7,193 nucleotides of DNA. It comes from Candidatus Omnitrophota bacterium. GTDB lineage: Bacteria > Omnitrophota > Gorgyraeia > Gygaellales > Profunditerraquicolaceae. Below are positions 1 through 6,257 of this stretch, one piece after another; position 1 is the first letter of the stretch; each line of letters opens with the position of its first letter. The notes under the pieces were generated by a model that was not told the DNA's origin, ran no database searches, and saw only the letters and a program-made list of their open reading frames with translations. Made by a program: the position numbers and the translations under genes. The stretch spans positions 1 to 7,193 of the forward strand of contig JAFGUY010000104.1 in NCBI GenBank assembly GCA_016938245.1, read 5' to 3'.

Positions 1-13
1 CAGCCCCTTAAAG

Positions 14-30
14 ATAAATAATTTATTTAT
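14..30. repeat. AT-rich perfect inverted repeat (hairpin 1)
   Basis: The 8-base arm ATAAATAA (14-21) is followed after one base by its exact complement (23-30). AGCCC (2-6) and GGGCT (31-35) lie outside it and could extend the structure with a 7-base asymmetric bulge. It is the first of three foldbacks in 1-121. There is no U-tract on either strand, so a classical terminator is not supported. A perfect AT palindrome this short can occur by chance. Confidence 0.45.
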
Positions 31-33
31 GGG

Positions 34-68
34 CTTGTTGGATACAGGTTCTAACCTTATCCAGTAAG
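34..68 (+). repeat. Imperfect 16-bp hairpin with one bulged base (hairpin 2)
   Basis: Bases 34-44 and 46-50 pair with 53-68, with C45 bulged out and a tiny CT loop (in practice a 4-base loop). The core GGATA-C-AGGTT / AACCT-TATCC is Watson-Crick. The outer part includes two G-U type pairs (37-65 and 38-64) that pair only if the plus strand, or RNA copied in that sense, is folded. This strand preference resembles single-strand foldbacks of REP or IS200/IS605-type elements or a structured RNA. No U-tract follows. Confidence 0.5.
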
Positions 69-81
69 GACCACCAAATAT

Positions 82-121
82 TAGTAATAAGGGGACGTTT
101 ATATGTGTTCTCTTATTATTG
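82..121 (+). repeat. 17-bp REP-like hairpin with AATAAGGGGACGT arm (hairpin 3)
   Basis: Bases 82-98 pair with 105-121 around a 6-base loop (99-104). There are no unpaired bases in the stem, but six G-U type pairs (82-121, 84-119, 92-111, 94-109, 97-106, 98-105). On the opposite strand these become A-C mismatches, so the structure is plus-strand specific. The loop contains the stop codon of the minus-strand gene (TAA, complement of 99-101). A G-rich arm of the form AATAAGGGGACGTT recalls, from memory only, repeats found near Y1/REP-type transposases. No transposase is visible here. Confidence 0.5.
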
Positions 122-788
122 TTTCTCCTATAGGCTGTAATTCAAATTGTAAGGACGTATCACAGTATTGTATTGCGCATACTCCTTTGTAATCTTCTTT
201 TAGTGTTTTTTTACCTCTAGTACACAAATCAGGTTTGGTTCTATAAAAACTAGATACAGGTATACCGGTTATCTTAGACCAAAAGCTTTGTAATTTGTTG
301 ATATCCTGGTCCCATCTCGGCATAATCCTACAATGCAGTTTTTCTTCACAAATACAAAAATATTTTCTTAGCAGAAAAAGAAAAAATTTAATCATTTCTG
401 GGTCTGAATTGCCAAATGTCATAACTTGGGAAGAGGGGTATTTTGATCCTTCGCATAAATATAATATCCCGCAGATAATCCTGCCAAATTCCTCTTTTTC
501 CATAGCTATATTTTTGTAGTGTTTAGCTTTTTCTTGAATACTTCTCTTCCATTGGTTTAGCTTTATTAGGTTGGCTTTTAGAGCTAACTTCCGTCCGATA
601 ACTCCGGATTCTATTATCTTTTGTTTAATTCATTCTTTTTGTTTCTTTGTAAGCTCGATTTCTTTTGTCCACCCGGATAAGGTATTTCTCGGTAACTTGA
701 GTTCTTGAGCAATTTCGCCTAAAGACCAGCCGTTATGCCTTAAATCACGTGCTTTTTGCTTGGTTTTATCCGAATATATATTTGCCAT
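99..788 (-). pseudogene. HTH + LAGLIDADG-like protein gene interrupted by an in-frame TGA
   Basis: Reading the minus strand from ATG at 788 gives 229 codons ending in TAA at 101-99, with one internal stop, TGA at 632-630 (codon 53). Residues about 8-48 form a resolvase/transposase-like helix-turn-helix (ARDLRHNGWSLGEIAQELKL, then a TLSGW recognition helix). After the TGA a basic helical linker leads to a LAGLIDADG-like segment at about 105-116 (ICGILYLCEGSK, candidate acidic residue E113), then FGNSDP (125-130) and an FWSKITGIP motif. This matches small HTH plus single-motif LAGLIDADG-like proteins I recall from uncultivated bacteria; their function is not established. The start is supported by AGGAGGG five bases upstream. 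The codon just before the TGA is Glu, and related proteins tend to have Arg after it, so CGA to TGA is the simplest change. The only ATG after the TGA (503) has no ribosome binding site, so the C-terminal half is probably not made separately. Alternatives are UGA readthrough or a sequencing error. Confidence 0.75.
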
Positions 789-793
789 TTTTA

Positions 794-800
794 CCCTCCT
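794..800 (-). promoter_or_regulatory. Strong Shine-Dalgarno site of the interrupted gene
   Basis: The minus strand reads AGGAGGG, then five bases, then ATG at 788. This fixes the true start far upstream of the internal ATG at 503. It is the strongest ribosome binding site in the window: the XRE, comEC and bamD-like genes have none that I can see. That fits a foreign origin for this gene. Confidence 0.8.
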
Positions 801-810
801 ACTATAATAG

Positions 811-825
811 ACGTAAGCCCTTATT
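811..825. repeat. Inverted copy of the AATAAGGG..ACGT motif
   Basis: The complement of this stretch reads AATAAGGGCTTACGT. The left motif at 86-98 reads AATAAGGGGACGT, so they share AATAAGGG and ACGT with a 2-base length difference. The pair lies in opposite orientation on either side of the interrupted gene, just outside its start and at its stop. It could mark the ends of a mobile unit. The match is short and gapped, so chance is possible. Confidence 0.3.
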
Positions 826-840
826 TTTCTAACACATATT

Positions 841-941
841 TTTAATAGATTTTTGAATATATTTATAGTATAATTTAGAACATAAGGAATGAATATACTT
901 ATACATATATACTAATATAATTATACAATAAATCAATTAAA
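841..941 (+). promoter_or_regulatory. AT-rich promoter/operator region of the XRE gene
   Basis: The region has two exact TATAAT hexamers (869-874 and 916-921), a TACAAT at 924-929, and no good -35 box at standard spacing from any of them. The second TATAAT sits in a 10-base perfect palindrome (916-925). ATATACT occurs twice (893-899 and 907-913), 14 bases apart. An XRE protein could bind such repeats to control its own gene, but this is inference. A start from the TACAAT box would put the first transcribed base within a few bases of the ATG at 942, giving a near-leaderless mRNA, which agrees with the lack of a ribosome binding site. Confidence 0.35.
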
Positions 942-1151
942 ATGTTAGCTCAGAATATAAGAAAACTTAGGTTAAAGAAGGGTCTAACGCAGGAAAAGCT
1001 CAGCCGTTTAGCCGATATCGCAAACGCCACTCTTGTAAAGATTGAGTCTGGAGTAGCAAAAGAGCCGACAATAACAACGGTGGCTAAAATTGCCTCTACG
1101 TTGAATGTATCCATTGATGAGCTAGTGGGAAGGGTCAAGAATAAAGGTTAG
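942..1151 (+). CDS. Small XRE-family helix-turn-helix transcriptional regulator
   Basis: This 69-residue protein is essentially one Cro/C1-type (HTH_3) DNA-binding domain. Helix 1 is at about 3-13, and the helix-turn-helix spans about 16-37 with the typical TQEKLSRLADI turn and the TLVKIESG recognition helix. TITTVAKIASTLNVSIDELV closes the five-helix fold near residue 62. There is no sensor or peptidase domain, so it probably acts as a dimeric repressor or controller, like C-proteins and phage-type regulators. The ATG at 942 fits the usual family N-terminus, but no Shine-Dalgarno sequence precedes it. The stop is 12 bases before nfo, so co-transcription with nfo is likely. The DNA target is unknown. 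No restriction-modification or toxin gene is adjacent, which makes those familiar partner roles less likely. Confidence 0.88.
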   Translation: MLAQNIRKLRLKKGLTQEKLSRLADIANATLVKIESGVAKEPTITTVAKIASTLNVSIDELVGRVKNKG

Positions 1152-1163
1152 GTTGAATTCCTT

Positions 1164-2012
1164 ATGACTTTAGGCGTGCATGTTTCCGGGGGAGGCAAAA
1201 TTTACGAATCGCTTAACCGCGCGCATGAGTTAGGCTGTCAAACTATGCAGATCTTTGCCCGTAATCCCCAACAGTGGCAGGGAAAGCCCATAGATAAGAA
1301 AGACGCCGAGGAATTTAAGGCCCGGCGCAAGAAATTTAAAATTGATCCGGTTTTTATCCATATATCTTATTTAATTAACCTTGCTTCTCCTAATCTTAGG
1401 CTTTATAAAGGCTCAATCAGCGCTTATATTGAAGATATCCGCGAGGCAGGAAGATTAGGGGCTGATTATATAGTTACGCATATGGGCAGCCATAAAGAGA
1501 CCTCCGAGGAAGAGGGGATTAAGAGGTTAATCGATGCACTTAATAAGATATTGGATGAAACTAAAGGTTCTAAGGTAGGCATACTCCTTGAGAATACATC
1601 AGGGAGCGGCTCATGGCTGGGATACAAATTTGAGCATCAGAAGGAAATAATTTCCGGGTTAAAGAATAAATCGCGCGTAGGTTTATGCCTTGATACTGCG
1701 CATGCTTATTTAGCCGGCTATGACTTAAGTACTAAAGAAGGGTTATCTTTAATGCTTGGCGAGATTGAGCGGTTGGCCGGCATAAAATTAATTAAGCTGA
1801 TTCATTTAAACGATGCTTACGGAATATTAGCCTCACATTACGACCGGCACGATCATATAGGAAAGGGAAGTATCGGTTTAGAGGGGATGCAAAGGATTAT
1901 TAACCATCCGAAATTAAAGAATATACCGATGATCTTAGAGACCCCTAAAGATAGCCCCGAAAGCGACGATATGAACTTAAAGTTAGTAAGAAAATTAGCC
2001 AAGGCAGGATAG
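1164..2012 (+). CDS. nfo: Endonuclease IV (AP endonuclease)
   Basis: This enzyme cleaves DNA 5' to abasic sites and trims blocked 3' ends in base excision repair, in the cytoplasm. The protein has 282 residues, the normal length for the family, and forms a single AP-endonuclease-2 TIM barrel. All nine trinuclear-zinc ligands can be placed by alignment from memory with E. coli Nfo at a constant offset of minus 2-3: H66, H106, E143, D177, H180, H214, D227, H229 and E259. Signature stretches are LLENTSGSGS, CLDTAHAYLAGYD, HLND and DRHDHIGKG. Small departures from consensus are DTAH for the common DTCH and FIHISYL where HDSYL is usual. No ligand is lost, so it should be active. The ATG at 1164 starts 12 bases after the XRE gene with only a weak ribosome binding site. 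Its stop is two bases before leuS, implying a shared transcript. Confidence 0.96.
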   Translation: MTLGVHVSGGGKIYESLNRAHELGCQTMQIFARNPQQWQGKPIDKKDAEEFKARRKKFKIDPVFIHISYLINLASPNLRLYKGSISAYIEDIREAGRLGADYIVTHMGSHKETSEEEGIKRLIDALNKILDETKGSKVGILLENTSGSGSWLGYKFEHQKEIISGLKNKSRVGLCLDTAHAYLAGYDLSTKEGLSLMLGEIERLAGIKLIKLIHLNDAYGILASHYDRHDHIGKGSIGLEGMQRIINHPKLKNIPMILETPKDSPESDDMNLKLVRKLAKAG

Positions 2013-2014
2013 TT

Positions 2015-4411
2015 ATGTTCTACGATTTTAAGAAGATTGAGGAGAAATGGCAGAGGTATTGGGAGAAAAGTTCACTTTTCAAGGCCAACCTTCACCCCGG
2101 CCATAAAAAATATTACCTTTTAGAGATGTTCCCGTATCCGTCGGGAAAAATCCATATGGGGCATGTGCGTAACTATACCATAGGAGACGTGGCTGCGCGC
2201 TTTAAGATCTTAGAAGGTTTTGATGTTATGCACCCGATGGGTTTTGATGCTTTTGGCCAGCCTGCGGAAAACGCGGCGATTAAAAATAAAACTAAGCCGG
2301 GTACCTGGACGCATAAATGTATTAAGGAAATGAAATCCGAGCTAAAAAAGATGGGGTTTTCATATGACTGGGATAGAGAAGTATCTACCTGCGAGGCCAG
2401 TTATTATAAATGGAACCAGTGGATATTCTTGAAGATGTTTGAGCGGGGGTTAGCTTACCGGAAGGTTTCCGCAGTAAACTGGTGCCCTGAGTGCGCAACC
2501 ACTTTAGCTAATGAAGAGGTTATTGACGGGGGTTGCTGGAGATGCCATAAGAAAGTTGAGCCGAAAGACTTAGAGCAGTGGTATTTAAAAATCACCGAAT
2601 ATAAAGACCGGCTTTTGGAAGATTTAGCGCTGCTTAAGCACTGGCCGCAGCGGGTCCTAAGTATGCAGGAAAACTGGATCGGAAAAAGCGAGGGGATCGA
2701 GATTCGCTTTAAACTTAAGGGTTCCGGCGCAGTTATACCGGTTTTTACAACACGTCCGGATACAATTTTCGGGGCAACTTATATTGTCTTAGCCTGCGAA
2801 CATCCGATAGCTAAGGAGCTTATCGGCGGCAAACCACAGGAAAAAGAAGCGTTGGAGTTCATTGATAAAGTTTCTAAAAAAAGCAATGTTGTCCGCTCAT
2901 CTTCGGACGTAAAAAAAGAAGGAATCTTTACCGGAAGTTACGCCGTAAATCCGGTTAATAATGAAACAATACCTGTTTGGATTGCGGATTATGTCTTGAT
3001 GGAATACGGCACCGGGGCAATAATGGCAGTGCCAACCCATGACCAGCGCGATTTTCTTTTTGCCAAAGAACATAATTTACCTATGCGTATAGTTATTAAT
3101 CCTTTAGCTTGCAGTTTAGAGCTGAAAGCTATGAATGAGGCTTATGAAGGCGAAGGGGTTCAGGTAAATTCCGGAAAGTTTGATGGTATGCCAAGCCCGG
3201 AAGCCAAAAAACAGATTGCTGCATGGATGGAGAAAGAGGGTATGGGATGCATTAAGACTAACTGGCGGCTGCGTGACTGGTTGATTTCGCGTCAGCGTTA
3301 TTGGGGTACGCCTATACCGGTTGTATATTGCAATAAGTGCGGAGTTGTTCCGGTTCCTTTTAAAGATTTACCCGTTGAATTACCAAAAGATGCTCCTTTT
3401 ACCGGAGAGGGAGGAAGCCCCTTAACTAAGGTAAAAAAATTCATAGAAGCCAAATGCCCGAAGTGCGGCGGAAAGTCCAGGCGCGAAACTGATACCATGG
3501 CGACATTTTTTGATTCTTCATGGTATTTCTTAAGGTTCTGCTCCCCTAAATTTAAAGAAGCCCCCTTTGATAAAAATGAAGTATCCTACTGGATGCCTGT
3601 TGACCAGTATATAGGCGGAATTGAACATGCAATCCTGCATCTCCTTTACTCGCGTTTCTTTACTAAATTCTTTAAAGACTTAAAATTAGTTGATTTCTCC
3701 GAGCCTTTTCAGTGCCTCTTAACTCAGGGTATGGTCTTAAAAGACAAAGAAGTAATGTCTAAATCTAAAGGTAATATCGTTGATCCCGATTCTATAATCA
3801 AAAAATACGGGGCGGATACATTAAGGCTTTTTATCCTTTTTGCCGCGCCGCCGGAAACAGAATTGGAGTGGGACGATCGCGGGTTAGAAGGCGCGCATAA
3901 ATTTTTAAACCGTGTCTGGCGCATTCAGGAAAACTTAAAGGAAAAAGCAGATACCGCGCTAGTTCGTTTTATGCACAAGACCATAAAAAAAGTAAGCGAA
4001 GATTTCAGTGCGTTTAAGTTTAATACTGCAATCGCCAGCCTCATGGAACTTACTAATGCCATTTACCAGTCAGGCACCGACAAAGAAGTATTTTTAAAGC
4101 TTATAATTATGCTTAGCCCTATTGCCCCGCATTTCTGCGAGGAGTTATGGCATACCCTGGGAAATAAAGAGAGCATTTTTAAATCTCCTTGGCCTGTATA
4201 TGACCATAAGATGTTAATCGAAGAGACGGTTACGGTTGTTATTCAGGTTAATGGAAAGGTACGCTTTAAGATTGAAGTACCTTTTGGTATAAATCAAGAA
4301 AACGTTAAGGAATTAGTTTTAGCTGATGAGAGATTAAAGCCGTGGATTCAGGGAAAGCCCGCCAAAAACATAGTCGTCATTCCTAATAAGCTCGTTAATA
4401 TCGTAGTATAA
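2015..4411 (+). CDS. leuS: Leucyl-tRNA synthetase
   Basis: LeuRS charges tRNA-Leu with leucine in the cytoplasm and edits misacylated products. The 798 residues fit the bacterial type. The class I HIGH signature is HMGH (47-50). A first zinc module has C157, C160, C174 and C177. The CP1 editing domain carries the threonine-rich TTRPDT (245-250) and HDQRD with D343 and D346, so editing looks intact. A second Cys pair set (C439, C442, C481, C484) forms the zinc module typical of many bacterial LeuRS. GGIEHAILHLLYSRFF follows in the catalytic core. The KMSKS loop reads VMSKS (580-584): its first lysine is replaced, while the second (K583) is kept. The C-terminal anticodon-binding and tail regions follow, ending near QVNGKVRFKI and IPNKLVNIVV. 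The ATG at 2015 has AGGA five bases upstream, inside the end of nfo, so the two genes are probably co-translated. Confidence 0.98.
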   Translation: MFYDFKKIEEKWQRYWEKSSLFKANLHPGHKKYYLLEMFPYPSGKIHMGHVRNYTIGDVAARFKILEGFDVMHPMGFDAFGQPAENAAIKNKTKPGTWTHKCIKEMKSELKKMGFSYDWDREVSTCEASYYKWNQWIFLKMFERGLAYRKVSAVNWCPECATTLANEEVIDGGCWRCHKKVEPKDLEQWYLKITEYKDRLLEDLALLKHWPQRVLSMQENWIGKSEGIEIRFKLKGSGAVIPVFTTRPDTIFGATYIVLACEHPIAKELIGGKPQEKEALEFIDKVSKKSNVVRSSSDVKKEGIFTGSYAVNPVNNETIPVWIADYVLMEYGTGAIMAVPTHDQRDFLFAKEHNLPMRIVINPLACSLELKAMNEAYEGEGVQVNSGKFDGMPSPEAKKQIAAWMEKEGMGCIKTNWRLRDWLISRQRYWGTPIPVVYCNKCGVVPVPFKDLPVELPKDAPFTGEGGSPLTKVKKFIEAKCPKCGGKSRRETDTMATFFDSSWYFLRFCSPKFKEAPFDKNEVSYWMPVDQYIGGIEHAILHLLYSRFFTKFFKDLKLVDFSEPFQCLLTQGMVLKDKEVMSKSKGNIVDPDSIIKKYGADTLRLFILFAAPPETELEWDDRGLEGAHKFLNRVWRIQENLKEKADTALVRFMHKTIKKVSEDFSAFKFNTAIASLMELTNAIYQSGTDKEVFLKLIIMLSPIAPHFCEELWHTLGNKESIFKSPWPVYDHKMLIEETVTVVIQVNGKVRFKIEVPFGINQENVKELVLADERLKPWIQGKPAKNIVVIPNKLVNIVV

Positions 4412-4472
4412 TCAAGCCTTAAAATTTCTTTAAAAAAAGCGTTAGATTTTGCCCTTGCTTTCGTCTATTAGT

Positions 4473-4817
4473 ATGAAAGAGGGAAAGGTGTTTAACTTAA
4501 CTAATGACGAACGCAAAGCTGCCTTGTTTCTGGCTTTTGTTTTCTTAATAGGATTGGGGGTAATTTTCTTATCCAAGCAGCTTGCACCTGGAAAGCCCCC
4601 GGCTTACTTTAACGAAAACTTAGGGAAAATAAATTTAAATACTGCGGACAAAAAACTCTTAATGAGCGTATCCGGAATCGGAGAAAAACTCTCACAAAGG
4701 ATTATTGATTTCAGGGAATCAAACATCGGCTTTGAAAACGTAGAAGAGCTTAAAAACGTAAAAGGGATTACCGAAGCAAAATTTGATAAGATTAAAGGCT
4801 ATCTGACCGTGCGCTAG
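4473..4817 (+). CDS. comEA: ComEA-like membrane-anchored helix-hairpin-helix DNA-binding protein
   Basis: The 114-residue protein has an N-terminal transmembrane helix (about 16-34, ALFLAFVFLIGLGVIFLS) and a C-terminal ComEA-type tandem helix-hairpin-helix domain. That domain opens with INLNTAD near residue 53; the first hairpin is SGIGEKLSQRI and the second VKGITEAKFDKI. In competence systems ComEA binds double-stranded DNA outside the inner membrane and hands it to ComEC, which directly follows here with no gap. The start is uncertain. A TTG at 4449 would add eight residues without a ribosome binding site. The ATG at 4473 also lacks one. A GTG at 4488 has GAGG five bases upstream and would begin at VFNLTNDE, which resembles how I recall relatives starting. 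Whether the cell is naturally competent cannot be told from this window, since small proteins of this type also occur without a full uptake machine. Confidence 0.87.
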   Translation: MKEGKVFNLTNDERKAALFLAFVFLIGLGVIFLSKQLAPGKPPAYFNENLGKINLNTADKKLLMSVSGIGEKLSQRIIDFRESNIGFENVEELKNVKGITEAKFDKIKGYLTVR

Positions 4818-6200
4818 ATGAAAAATATCTTAAGTTTTCTTACGGTTTGTTTTGCTCTGGGCATAATATACGTTTATTACTTTAGGATATCTTTCTGGCC
4901 CTGCTATATTCTGGCTGTAGCCTTAATATCTGCTTGCCTACTTCTAATAAATAAAAAACTAATATTTGATATTTTGTTCCTTATACTAGCTTTTCTTTTG
5001 GGAGCGCTTTGCCTTAAAAATGCATATACAGCCAATAAGTCCGGTATATCCGGTTATGCCTATTATAAAAATGATACTATTTATACGATTAAGGGTTTTA
5101 TTAATAGCAGGCCGGTTTTTTATGATGGGAGCAATTCTTTTATTTTTAGGGCCGAAGAATTAGGGTTTGACGGCAATAGATATAAAACCTGCGGGGATAT
5201 CCTTGTATATTCTAATGTTCAAGATAAATTGTTTTACGGCGAGGAATTGGTCTTGCTCGGTAAGCTTAAGAAGCCGCACCGTTTATTTAAGGGCAGGGTT
5301 CCAGTAATAATGCGCATAAGAAATAGCTCTGCTTTGGTGCGTATAAATAAAAACAAAGGAAATTTAATCAGGAAACTGGCCTTTTCTCTGAAAGACCGCA
5401 TGGAAATGGTATTCAAAGAATGCCTTTCATCTCTTTCCGCTATCATTAATAATGCGATGATTCTCGGAGAGAAAAAACGTATTCCGGCGGTGGTTTATGA
5501 TTCTATGGTTAAGTCAGGGACAGTGCATATAATGGTAGTCAGTGGTTTTCATGTCGGAGTAGTTGCTTTTATATCAGGGGTTTCTTTGAAGATATTGCGT
5601 ATTCCGCGTAAGATAAGGTATGGCGGGATTATTCTTTGTTTAATTATTTACTGCCTGGTTACAGGCGTCTCAACCCCGGTACTTAGGGCAACAGTTATGG
5701 GAATTTTTATTGCTACGGGTTATTTTATGCAAAGAGATTCGGATATCACTAACTCTTTTTTCTTGGCTGCGCTTTTTATACTTATTATTAACCCTAAGGA
5801 TCTTTTCTCAATAAGCTTTCAGCTTTCTTTTGCTAGCGTTGTTTCCATAATATATCTATACCCTTTTCTTAAGGCATTATTCAGGATAGAGAGGATAAAA
5901 ATAAAATTTTTCAAGGGTATAATTGAGGGTGGCCTTGTCTCTTTTTCTGCTTGGTTAGGTACCGCAGGCTTTATAGCCTATTATTTTAAGATTTTCTCTC
6001 CGGTGTCCGTTTTAGCCAATATATTTATTATACCGGTGGCTTCTTTAATAATCCTCTCGGGATTGAGTTTGGTTATTATAAGTTTTATTTTGCCTCCCCT
6101 AACAGCGGCCTTCGCAGCCTTTAATGAAATGTCCGTATTCATGCTATTAAAATTTAACAGTTTCTTTATCAACCTTCCGTTTGCCTATATTTACTTATAG
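4818..6200 (+). CDS. comEC: ComEC/Rec2-family DNA uptake channel, lacking the nuclease domain
   Basis: ComEC forms the inner-membrane channel that brings single-stranded DNA into the cytoplasm. The 460-residue protein starts with two to three hydrophobic helices (about 4-67). A soluble OB-like DUF4131 region follows at about 75-180 (TIKGFINSRPVFYDG, then LVLLGKLKKPHR). The polytopic Competence domain carries the family signatures HIMVVSGFHVG (H237, S242, G243, H245), GVSTPVLRA (283-291) and NP...SISFQLSFAS (325-340). It ends shortly after the last membrane helices. The C-terminal metallo-beta-lactamase-like domain present in longer members (about 750 residues in Bacillus) is missing. The next gene begins 57 bases later, and I see no broken remainder, so this is probably the natural short form. 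The ATG directly abuts the comEA stop and has no ribosome binding site, pointing to translational coupling. Confidence 0.93.
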   Translation: MKNILSFLTVCFALGIIYVYYFRISFWPCYILAVALISACLLLINKKLIFDILFLILAFLLGALCLKNAYTANKSGISGYAYYKNDTIYTIKGFINSRPVFYDGSNSFIFRAEELGFDGNRYKTCGDILVYSNVQDKLFYGEELVLLGKLKKPHRLFKGRVPVIMRIRNSSALVRINKNKGNLIRKLAFSLKDRMEMVFKECLSSLSAIINNAMILGEKKRIPAVVYDSMVKSGTVHIMVVSGFHVGVVAFISGVSLKILRIPRKIRYGGIILCLIIYCLVTGVSTPVLRATVMGIFIATGYFMQRDSDITNSFFLAALFILIINPKDLFSISFQLSFASVVSIIYLYPFLKALFRIERIKIKFFKGIIEGGLVSFSAWLGTAGFIAYYFKIFSPVSVLANIFIIPVASLIILSGLSLVIISFILPPLTAAFAAFNEMSVFMLLKFNSFFINLPFAYIYL

Positions 6201-6219
6201 TAATGCCGAGGTTTCTTGT

Positions 6220-6248
6220 TTGACAAAAGCATTGCAGTGTGTTAAAGT
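6220..6248 (+). promoter_or_regulatory. Sigma-70-type promoter for the bamD-like gene
   Basis: An exact TTGACA (6220-6225) is followed after 17 bases by TAAAGT (6243-6248), which matches four of six positions of the -10 consensus. A better TATAAT (6249-6254) is 23 bases from the -35 box, too far for a standard promoter. Transcription from the first pair would begin about two to three bases before the ATG at 6258, making a near-leaderless mRNA and explaining the absence of a ribosome binding site. The site lies in the only clear gap on the plus strand after comEC. Confidence 0.55.
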
Positions 6249-6257
6249 TATAATATT

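Noticed and set aside
2..67. Plus-strand frame open from the window edge to TAA at 65-67 containing FMGLLDTGSNLI, reminiscent of a retropepsin DTGS motif.
   Set aside because: Only 21 residues are visible and the frame ends eight residues after the serine of DTGS, far too soon for an aspartic protease domain. The bases are also explained by hairpins 1 and 2.
34..68. Integron attC-like site (GTTGGAT fits GTTRRRY).
   Set aside because: In attC the RYYYAAC box comes first and GTTRRRY last. Here GTT lies at the outer left of the stem and the partner reads ATCCAGT, so order and core bases are wrong. No integron integrase is visible.
40..76. GGTTCTAACC followed by CCACCA, suggesting a tRNA 3' end.
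   Set aside because: The T-arm and acceptor spacing does not work for either CCA position: the loop does not fall on the TTC, and no matching 5' acceptor strand lies upstream.
295..519. Plus-strand 74-residue frame.
   Set aside because: It is antisense to the HTH/LAGLIDADG-like gene, has no ribosome binding site and shows no recognisable domain.
606..632. Selenocysteine insertion at the TGA, with a small stem (TCCG/CGGA) downstream.
   Set aside because: The stem is only 4 bp, the protein family is not a redox enzyme, and Arg or Trp is a more natural residue at this place.
893..925. CRISPR-like or iteron-like short repeats (ATATACT twice, TATAAT twice).
   Set aside because: There are only two short copies of each in very AT-rich DNA. 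They are better treated as possible promoter or operator sequence.
4412..4472. Possible transcription terminator between leuS and comEA (CTTTAAAAAAAGC stretch).
   Set aside because: No stable GC stem precedes the A/T run on the plus strand, so termination cannot be supported.
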